Positions 55,891 to 64,000 of a DNA stretch of 64,000 nt are shown piece after piece. This stretch comes from Coriaria nepalensis (taxonomy: Eukaryota > Streptophyta > Magnoliopsida > Cucurbitales > Coriariaceae). Under the pieces are notes generated by a model, which ran no database searches, had not been told where the DNA came from, and saw only the letters and a program-made list of their open reading frames with translations. The DNA is taken from assembly GCA_027186245.1 (NCBI GenBank), contig CP114495.1, positions 1,317,001-1,381,000 of the forward strand, given 5' to 3'. Both the position numbers and the translations under genes were made by a program. How positions within the stretch are numbered: the first letter of the stretch is position 1; each line of letters starts with the position of its first letter.

Positions 55891-57489
55891 GTGAAGATCA
55901 ACGTCATTAATTTATATGTTAACATATTAGTTTATTTGATTATCGCTTAAAGGCAAAAAGGAATATATATGTTAATCACTTGAGAAACAATCTAAGCACC
56001 AAAGACGACAATTTTAATTTTTTTTTTGGGAAAAAAATTTAAAATATATCGATTTAAAAATGAAATTATATTATAATGAAGATAACTAATTAATCAAAAT
56101 TGATTTATAAAAAGGCGTAATCACGTGGCCCAAGAATTAAGGCATGTATAGATTATACCTAAAAAAAACCCCATTTCCCATATGTTCTTGTTAATGACAA
56201 GACAAACTTTGAAGTGGAGAATCTAATTCTTCTAATCTTAAGATATAGAGAATGTTGGAACACGTGTCGCATAGTGAGTGGGCCAAAGAGATTAAACACA
56301 TTATAAGGTACGTACTATGTAATTGAGTAGAGAGCACATCCCTTCCTCTACCCGCTGCTGACTAAACTAATAAGGCACTTCAGGTGACAGCAATTAAGAA
56401 GAGGTGGTGAACGTTTAATTGTTATAATATAATATAATATAATATAATATAATATAATATAATATAATATAATATAATATAATATAATATAATATAATAT
56501 AATATAATATAATATAATATAATATAATATAATATAATGATGCGCCACACAAAGTTCCATTAGCCACATATCACTATGTGGGTTTGTGAGGATCCTTATT
56601 ATATGCTTCACGTATGTGGGGTGGGATACTTTTTTAGGATTTTGGTTTATAAAAGTTGTAGGAGGGGGCTGTTTGGGTATTTTGAAATATGCTTAGTATT
56701 TAAAAATATATTTTAAAAATATACTAAACTTATTAGATAAGGTATAGATAAAATAAAATAATTTAATAATTATTAATTAATTAATCAAATACTTTATATT
56801 AATAATTATAAATTATTTTAATTTAATCTCTCTATCATTATTCTAAACCCTTTTTGGTAATGAAAATATATAGTCCTACTACATTGATAAGTCGTGTTAT
56901 TGAGGTTACTATTGGAGTCACTATTCCATCTGTCTCTAATTCTCCACACTTGGTATAAACATGCAGTACAAATTTACTTGCTACTCCGTTGTGGGAGTAG
57001 ACAAGTAACTGTTGTTCTAGTGTTCCCTATTATAATATAGCTCATTTTTATTTCACATTTACTATTTTGGTTTTAGTGATTAATGGGCCATGATTAGGTT
57101 AATAATATATGTATTAAGAAAACGTTTTCAAATGTTGGATTAGAAAATTGAGCCGTAATTCAGCAATCAAAACATGTTTCTTAGTTTTTGGTGGCAATCC
57201 TCTCTCTTCTATTAGAATTTACAAAGTCCAATTTGCGATATATTAAATACTAGATTTGACATGCAGTAACGAATACTATATACATATATGAATGAAATAT
57301 CTCATAACAAGTATCCGATCTAATACTACCATACTTACGTGCTTTAAGAACATACTGTCAGGTCAGTATTTGTATACAAGCTACTGTATTGGCTTTTCTA
57401 CGATTAATGAAAATCATTTTTCCATTTTCATTGAAAAGTTTGGTACCTTCTTAATCGAAACAATCGATACCAATCATACATTCGTTGAT
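55891..57489. other. Spacer with a long pentanucleotide microsatellite
   Basis: AT-rich. Contains the (TAATA)n array at 56423-56539 and a G-box-like ACACGTGTC near 56260. No gene; the apparent frame at 56348-56611 is only the microsatellite translated. Confidence 0.55.
56423..56539. repeat. (TAATA)n microsatellite, about 23 copies
   Basis: Nearly perfect pentanucleotide array of 117 bases. Confidence 0.95.
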
Positions 57490-58596
57490 TCATATCTTAG
57501 TCATACACCTCATATCGATCCAACTAGTCCTTTCTACATCAATACCTCTGACACATAAGGTATTTCTCTTGTGTTCTCAAGGTTTTTTGGGCAGCGAAAA
57601 TTTATGGAATATGGAGTGGATTTGTACTAGGGGTTGGTAGAATAGAGCATGGTTTATATCATTTTATGTCTCATTTTTCAAATCTTTGTAGTGAAAACAA
57701 TAATTTTGTTCTTATGCCCCTGAATCATTCTCATGATCCTAACAATTCTAGTTGTAATAATGAAGTTTTTACTCCTAAATTAATATATGAAAAAAACAAC
57801 TATGTTCTCTGGCATCACAAATTTGGTTATGCTTCATATTCAAAACCGAAGTTCATTTCTGATTTATCAAACTCATTACATTATTAGTCCATTATCACTT
57901 GTCCTTTATATCCACCTCCAAAACAGTCAAGAAACCATTTCCCTATCAGTACCTTTATCTTAACCATACCTTTCCAATTAGTACATACAGATATTTGGGG
58001 TCCATATCGAACTTCAAATCACAATAGAGCTAGATATTTTTTAACTTTAGTGGACGACTACAATCCACTTGGACTGTTTTTGTGCAGACCAAGTCAAATA
58101 AATAAATGCCATCTTTTCTTACTAATCTAGGTCTCATACATCATTATTCTTGTCAATACACACCACAATGAAAGGGTGTTGTAAAACGAAAGTATATGCA
58201 TATTCTTAACGTTGCTAGAGCTCTTAAATTTCAAGCTCATTTCCCTTCTCGATTTTGAGATGATTGTATTTTAACTGTCACTTATCTAATCAAGAAGACT
58301 CCTTACTAAAAAAACATCTAAAAAATCCCCTTTTAAAGTGCTTCCTTTAAACCATCCTCGATTACATTATCTTAGGACTATTGGGTGCCTCTGCTTTGTC
58401 AAGTCACTTCATAATACAATTAAGTTTTTCCCAAGATCATCTCCTTATATTTTTCTTGGTTACTCACTTAATCAAAAAAGGTTATAGGATCTATAATTTA
58501 GCCTTTCAATATTTCCTTATTAGTCGTGATGTGATTTTTCATGAACATGATTTCCCCATAGATGATGTTAAAAAACCGAAGAAGCAACGTCTATAA
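57490..58596 (+). pseudogene. Ty1/copia retrotransposon relic (gag start and integrase region)
   Basis: Begins with a copia gag start-like phrase PHIDPTSPFYINTSD, then jumps to the pre-integrase zone: GLYHFMSHFSN, LWHHKFGYAS, CPLYPPPKQSR, QLVHTDIWGPYRTSNHNRAR, YFLTLVDDY (57640-58060). Later come LRTIGCLCFVKS, IFLGYS and GYRIYNLAFQYFLISRDVIF (58370-58560). Many stops and shifts; no reverse transcriptase follows. No LTR pair found. Confidence 0.75.
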
Positions 58597-60332
58597 ATAT
58601 AAACTTAAATTGTAATGACTAAAGTCACTAAATTAAAAACTATAACTATCATCTCCATACTTTTTGTTATCTTTCAAAAAAAAAAAAAAAAAAAAATTCC
58701 CCCTACCCCTTTATTTTTTATTGGAATATTAGAATTTATTATAATTTCTTAATCCCACTAGCTAGCTATCGAGAATTACCCATTCTTGACACTTTGAATG
58801 GATGTTGTTATTGTTAAGCACACTCTTATAAAAAAAAAAAAAAAAAAAAAAATAGTCAACTAATGAACAAAACAAACAAAGTTTAATCAGAAATCAAACA
58901 TTGAAGCTATATGTTTTAATATTTGTATACATTAAATTATAATATCACATTCTCCCCTAAATTGTAGTTGGATCATGATAATTGAATTGGTAAAACTAAA
59001 AAGTTTATTAGTGTTCTAATTAGGGTTAAGATGATGTCAATCTCTTAGCCCTTAGGTAATGGAAAATCTTTAATAATTTGCACCGATAGAATACAAAAAA
59101 GTAATTATAGAGACGTTCGAGGAGCCAAGACTCTTCCTTGCTAATTGTCATCATGAGCTACTTGTTGTACTCATAATAATTTAATCAAAAAAAAAAATAT
59201 ATATATATATATTCGATACCATGATATACTATTTCGAGAAAATGATTCATATACAAAATTCTCTAATATTAACTATATAAATCTTCTTATTTTTTATAAG
59301 TCACTCGAACTTGAAATTTTTTTTGAATTTCAAATGAAAAGAAAGGGAAATCATTGACTATGTTGGCATGTCAATATCCAAAGTACAATTTAAGCAATAA
59401 ATTAAATATAAATTTCATAATTTTTGAATTAATTAATAAAATAATTGTCGTATTAATAGTTGCTTTCATCTTTGCCAACTACATTATACGTATAATATAA
59501 AAATATTTGGATTGTTGATTGAACATTTTAAAAAGGTCTTTTAAAACTCCTATAATCATAAATATATGCTTCTGTTCATATGCTTCTGTATAACAATGGA
59601 AAATATTGAATTATAAAAAACTTATTTATGTATTTAATTTAATACTCGGTCGGAGCTAGAAACTTATTTCACGATGGTTATAAGTTATCGGAGAACATGT
59701 CATATAAGTTTAAGTTTTAGGTTTCTCAACTTTAACTATTAGGTTTCTCAACTTTAACTAGGGTTTTTCCAAATTAATAATTAGAGAGAGACATCGATTA
59801 CCTAGCTAAGGCCACCCTACCCTTTTGAAGGGATGATATCCATTCTTCCTCGGATACAACCTATCTAGATAGATGATTATCTTCCACTAGTGGGTTTTTA
59901 CGAAGAACTTCATTGTGGATGGCGGGCTTTACTATTTCTTTTCATGTTTCCAAATAAAAATATTACAATATTATAATCTTCATTTCATTTGTTGAATTAA
60001 TTTATCATTCTTTTGGGAATGCCTGCAATTGCACTTTATCCATCTCTCTCTCTCTCTCTCTCTCTCTCCTTCACCTTCCTTCCACTCTCTCCTCTCCTCT
60101 CTCCATTTTTCTCCCTTTTGTCTTCTATATTTCTCTCTATGGTTTGAGTTATTGGCCTCTTCTTTGATCCAGTAAAACCTTCAAAAATAAATAATTATAA
60201 TACTTTTTTTTTTAATGTGATTTCAGTCTTAAAATAAGTTATAGTTCCCCTTTTATTATTATACTATATTCAATTTCTTAATTTTTCTGTTCCTCTCCTA
60301 TCCTAGATAATTAAGCTCCTATCTCTGTATGT
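58597..60332. other. Spacer and AHL leader
   Basis: AT-rich with poly-A tracts at 58676-58697 and 58831-58851. A 21-base unit AGGTTTCTCAACTTTAACTA is doubled at 59718-59760. A (CT)n run at 60042-60068 probably lies in the AHL promoter or leader. No gene. Confidence 0.5.
60042..60068. repeat. (CT)n microsatellite
   Basis: CT run about 265 bases before the AHL start codon. Confidence 0.9.
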
Positions 60333-61196
60333 ATGGCTGGATTAGACTTAGGCTCAGCTTCTCGCTTTGTCCAGCAACTCCAGCAACGCCCCGACCTTCA
60401 CCTTCAGAGACCGCCCGACCCCAATTCTGATGTCGAAAACCACAACCGCTTTGCCAGGGCGGAGCGCGACGATCACGATACCATCCATCAAGGGCTTGAC
60501 CTTGTCTCCCCTAACCATGCCGGTTCAGGGGATATCACGAGCCGTCGGCCCAGAGGCCGACCGCCTGGCTCGAAGAACAAGGCCAAGCCCCCGGTCATCA
60601 TAACTAGTGAGCAGGCAAACACCCTACGAGCTCATATCTTGGAGGTTTCCACGGGGTGTGATGTCTTTGAGTCGGTGGCTACATATGCTCGGAAGCGTCA
60701 ACGTGGGATCTGTATCTTGAGCGGAAGTGGGACCGTGACCAACGTGAGCTTACGCCAGCCGGCAGCGGCTGGAGCCGTCGCTACATTACATGGAAGGTTT
60801 GAGATACTCTCGTTGTCAGGATCCTTTCTGCCGCCACCGGCCCCGCCCGGTGCCACCAGTCTAACAATATTTTTGGCAGGAGGGCAAGGTCAAGTTGTGG
60901 GGGGTAATGTTGTGGGTGCTTTGATTGCATCAGGGCCGGTCATAGTCATAGCTTCGTCCTTTACAAATGTTGCGTATGAAAGGTTACCATTAGATGAAGA
61001 GGAAGGTTTACAACAGGCAGTCTCACAGTCTTCTGGCGGCGGGGGCGGCGGTAGTGATGTTGGTGGAAACGGCCCATTTAGACCTGATCCATCATCAGGT
61101 CTACCATTTTTTAATTTGCCGTTAAACATGCCGAGTCAAAATCAATTACCGGTTGATGGGTGGGCTGGAAATTCAGGAGGTCAGCCTTCTTATTGA
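60333..61196 (+). CDS. AT-hook motif nuclear-localized protein (AHL23-like)
   Basis: Intronless, 287 residues, as in the clade-A AHL genes. The start [15 protein letters not shown] is close to AHL23. One AT-hook at about residues 72-83 ([12 protein letters not shown]) binds the minor groove of AT-rich DNA. The PPC/DUF296 domain (about 86-215) follows, with GRFEIL at 154-159, used for trimer formation and partner contact, and [21 protein letters not shown] poly-glycine stretch ([13 protein letters not shown]) and an [13 protein letters not shown] tail close the protein. It is nuclear and architectural; relatives repress growth and delay flowering. Substrate sites unknown. Well separated from neighbours on both sides. 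Confidence 0.93.
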   Translation: MAGLDLGSASRFVQQLQQRPDLHLQRPPDPNSDVENHNRFARAERDDHDTIHQGLDLVSPNHAGSGDITSRRPRGRPPGSKNKAKPPVIITSEQANTLRAHILEVSTGCDVFESVATYARKRQRGICILSGSGTVTNVSLRQPAAAGAVATLHGRFEILSLSGSFLPPPAPPGATSLTIFLAGGQGQVVGGNVVGALIASGPVIVIASSFTNVAYERLPLDEEEGLQQAVSQSSGGGGGGSDVGGNGPFRPDPSSGLPFFNLPLNMPSQNQLPVDGWAGNSGGQPSY

Positions 61197-62267
61197 TATA
61201 CGGGTTTAAGAATTCCTTCGGATTACTACAACACATGATCAATATCACAGATTAAGGTTAGGGATTCAATCCTCTTCAGATCGTACCTTGTCTTAGATCA
61301 TCTTTGTACAACTACTTTCTCAGTATTCTGATCTCCTGCTTGTTGTAACTTTGTTTTCTGCCGGATTTTCTGAACGCTTTTGGTCAAACTTGCTCATCGG
61401 TGTTCATTAATCGATTTGAACAAACTGACCTTCCATTTGTTGCATTATCGATTGCTCTAGAGTTCAGCATCATCCAAGGCAAGAAGAAGATTATCTAAAA
61501 TAATAAATACCATACTCTTAATTACTCATTTTCTATAAAAATTATTGCTTAATTTGTTGAATGATCAGTAGGACCATGGGGAAGATGATCCAGGTAATCA
61601 AGAATAGTATGCATTGCATATCTTTTAGGGTTTTCCTCTACCAAAATTTTTTTTGTCCAATGAATCAATCTCTTCTGGGTCAGACTGATGTGATTATGTT
61701 GTTTGATTCAGTATTCATAGACGTGGGAGTAACTAAGTATACAATTTTATATAGACATACATATCTTTACACGCAGTAGTCTTATATATGCATAACATAT
61801 AAATACAGCACCAAACCCAATCACAATTAAGAATGTCAATGATTCCATAAAAAATTCCAATAATGAGCGTGAGAGCCAAATGAATTGAAATATTCATATT
61901 TAATGTATCGGATGGGTTTAGTTTCTGCATTGTATACAGATAGTTGATCAGCTAACTTTGATGACTGAGTTGAAGGGATTTAGAAGAAATGCATGAACCA
62001 GAGCAATGATAAACACATAAACTATGGATAACTTTGATTGGTTTTACCTAACAGGAAAAATTGACTCATATATATATGTATATATTGCATTTTTATGTAC
62101 TTTCTCTTACATCTTCACCAACTATTGACTAGTATGATCTATCTCCTTGCCCATAATACTCTTTACTTCTTGCATTACTCGTCGCATCTTTTGGTAAATG
62201 CATTAATGAAATATCGATCACTTCTTTTCAAGAAAGAAAATTCTTTGCTAGAACATATACAAAAAGA

Positions 62268-62556
62268 TCTTGGATTCAATGCCTACGGTACTCCGTGCCT
62301 TCTAGGGGCTAATTGAGACTGTTTGTTTCCCATCGAACGTCGAGATGAAGGCCACGTAAGCCTCAGCTAAAATCAAGCCAACCAAATGGGAAAACGGTTC
62401 AATTTTAGCCGCAGACTTAATGAGCTTATGTGGCCTTCATCTAGACCGTTCGATGGGAAACGGACAGCTTGATTAGACCATAGGCATGGAAGGCATGGAA
62501 GGCATGGAAGACATGGAAGGCATGGAAGGCACGGAGTACAATAGGGATTGAATATA
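62268..62556. repeat. Long imperfect hairpin with one-sided GGCATGGAA repeats
   Basis: Inner arms: CTGTTTGTTTCCCATCGAAC (62319-62338) and its near complement GTTCGATGGGAAACGGACAG (62448-62467), continued by GATGAAGGCCAC / GTGGCCTTCATC and GCTAAAAT / ATTTTAGC. Outer arms: ATTCAATGCC..GTACTCCGTGCC on the left and GGCACGGAGTAC..GGATTGAAT on the right. The right arm holds about five copies of GGCATGGAA-type units that the left arm lacks. It could be a MITE or a hairpin RNA precursor. Confidence 0.65.
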
Positions 62557-62559
62557 AGT

Positions 62560-62927
62560 TAGAGATGATAAAATGGGCCGAAATCGGCCTAGATATAAAT
62601 ATGGCATGACACAGGACTTTACGTACTTATTTTGTCAAAAAATAGTTATTAGAGTTTATTAATTTATAAAGTATTAAATAAAAATTCATAAATAATTAAT
62701 AATATACGAATTTTAAAAATAAAAGCTCATAAATAAATTTTTTTTTTAAAAGAGTATGCTCGGGCCTACTGGCCTTAATGGACCCATGCTAAGCATGGTA
62801 CAACATATATATGGCCTGTTTACTTTGCTTGTGTCATGTCGTGCTCTTGATTTTGGGCATAGGCACGACACCACACGACACGTTTTGGGTTGTGCTCTAG
62901 TCATGTCGATATGTTTTTCCAGCTCTA
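62560..62927. mobile_element. Non-autonomous hAT-like element
   Basis: Ends TAGAGATGATAAAA and, inverted, TAGAGCTGGAAAAA are imperfect terminal inverted repeats of the TAGRGCTGG type seen in plant hAT elements. The interior repeats GGGCC/CGTGTCGTG-like phrases (CGACACCACACGACACG). The flanking eight bases ATATAAGT and ATTTAAGA match at six positions, compatible with a worn 8-base target duplication. No transposase. Confidence 0.5.
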
Positions 62928-63446
62928 ATTTAAGATAACAAAAGAAAGGCTCGTACTTGGATTTGAATTTGTGTGTAAGTGCTTGATAAGCTTAATATAA
63001 ATTATTAGGTCATTTCCTATCCGTTCGAACTTTTGAGATTAGTGTAACTCAATATGTTATTAAAACAAATGTCTCAAACTCAAAATATGATACCTACTTA
63101 ATTATTAGTTTCACATGCAAGATCTATATGATATAAGTAAAAATACTACTAAATGTTTGTGATTTTGCAAAAAATAATAATAAAAAAGGAAAACTTTGAT
63201 TGTATTCAGAGTACTTAGTGCTTATGATCTTCATAAATGTGCATTCATCGATTGCCTTGAAAACAGTTGTAATAAGAAATCCGAGATAACACGAATAGTA
63301 CTTGAACGTTTAACACTACGTTAAAAGAATATATACTAAAAATAATTAATCTCGACCAAACATGTACTTAAAATAAAACAATGTAGTCTCTTGTACATGA
63401 TTTGATGCGGCTGATCAATCTACTTGTATCCACTTTTATAGGACGT

Positions 63447-63606
63447 TGGATTCGATCTATATCATATATGTCCGAACTCGTACAACCATACAGTGTAAAT
63501 TAATTCAAAGTTTAATCCAAATATTCATAAAATACTGCATCATTGGATCAAGTTTGATATTAATTTACATTGTCCGAGTTCGAATATATATGATTTGAAT
63601 CTAATC
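63447..63606. repeat. Inverted-repeat (MITE-like) hairpin
   Basis: The left arm 63449-63520 and right arm 63543-63604 are imperfect reverse complements: GATTCGATCTATATCATATA..CCGAACTCG..GTGTAAATTAAT on the left, ATTAATTTACATTGTCCGAG..ATATATGAT..GAATC on the right, with a loop of about 22 bases. Confidence 0.65.
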
Positions 63607-64000
63607 TAAACTCACTTTAAAGATCTAAATCGTACATGAAAATGATCTCAGGAAAGGTATTCACGAAGGGGATCAGATTAGAGGAAGATCATTTTGTGCA
63701 CTTTCTTTGTAAATAGATATACAAATTATACTGGATTAAGTTCACCCTACATTTTATGCACTGCAATATTTGAATCTTATATTGTGTATTTCTTCCCACT
63801 CCACTTGTAAACGACACGTCGTTCACCAGTTCGGATTACCCTCAACGACACTCCTTTGACACTTTTAATACCAACAACAAATCTATCTTTGATACTGACA
63901 ACACCTAAGCGAAGCAACCCATGAAATTGTTGGGCCAGATTAGAAGCCTAACGGGCCAATCTCTATACTCAAGAAACATGTTCTTATAGAAACAGAACGT

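Larger units (their letters stand above)
61197..64000. other. Terminal spacer with inverted-repeat elements
   Basis: The first 250-300 bases are probably AHL 3' UTR. Then AT-rich spacer with the three inverted-repeat elements listed separately. The short frames at 61561-61779, 62095-62316 and 62756-62938 have no family match. From 63610 to 64000 nothing is recognised. Confidence 0.5.

Noticed and set aside
56348..56611. Minus-strand frame of repeated Tyr-Ile-Leu
   Set aside because: Pure translation of the (TAATA)n microsatellite.
62756..62938. 60-codon frame
   Set aside because: Lies inside the hAT-like element and has no family match.
1..64000. Searched by eye for tRNA, rRNA, CRISPR-like arrays, organelle inserts and viral genes
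   Set aside because: No cloverleaf, rRNA core, regular spacer array or plastid/mitochondrial gene was recognised; the only virus-like coding is from LTR retrotransposon relics.

Overview
This window is nuclear DNA of a flowering plant, most likely a eudicot. The genes carry short GT-AG introns. The families are plant-specific: FLZ, ATL RING-H2, G-type lectin receptor kinase, PMEI, PPC/AT-hook and purine permease. The spacers are very AT-rich and hold decayed Ty3/gypsy and Ty1/copia pieces and MITE-like elements. I cannot name the species.

Layout. 1-4.25 kb: N-terminal 1065 codons of eIF4G (minus strand; it runs off the left edge) with its leader. 6.87-7.29 kb: a two-exon FLZ zinc-finger gene (minus). 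10.48-12.92 kb: ALG8 glucosyltransferase (plus, 4 exons). 13.25-14.62 kb: a solo LTR. 14.96-17.99 kb: a six-exon RING-H2 E3 ligase. 20.19-21.23 kb: an intronless ATL-type E3 ligase. 21.84-24.42 kb: an intronless G-type lectin receptor kinase (minus). 24.85-25.62 kb: a GPI-anchored protein (minus). 26.31-27.81 kb: chloroplast CPN10 (plus, 7 exons). 28.3-29.93 kb: a tandem PMEI-like pair whose first copy is frameshifted. 30-34 kb: repeats, a gypsy RNase H relic and a purine permease pseudogene. 35.98-37.00 kb: an intronless basic, serine-rich protein (minus). 38.5-41.35 kb: a gypsy gag relic followed by an LTR of the same family as the solo LTR. 42.44-43.43 kb: a DRP1-type dynamin pseudogene. 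43.78-45.00 kb: a HAD sugar phosphatase (minus), head to head with UMP-CMP kinase at 46.26-48.20 kb (plus). 49.72-53.45 kb: a 12-exon RGP1-family gene. 55.4-55.9 kb: a possible PADRE/DUF4228 relic. 57.5-58.6 kb: a copia relic. 60.33-61.20 kb: an intronless AHL DNA-binding protein. 61.2-64 kb: spacer with three inverted-repeat elements.

How the genes relate. There are no operons. Most genes are housekeeping: translation initiation, N-glycan assembly, chloroplast chaperonin, pyrimidine nucleotide kinase, sugar phosphatase and Golgi/Rab trafficking. Signalling and regulatory genes are mixed in. As I remember Arabidopsis gene order, eIF4G, FLZ, ALG8, ATL4, CPN10, DRP1 and UMP-CMP kinase are the content of the duplicated blocks around At2g44590-44670 and At3g60180-60240. 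The core of this window therefore looks like a conserved ancestral segment in which the dynamin gene has decayed.

Exon borders were placed by hand from splice sites, reading phase and family similarity. I found no convincing new multi-gene system. The most unusual items are an in-frame repeat expansion inside the dynamin pseudogene and the long asymmetric hairpin near 62.3-62.6 kb.
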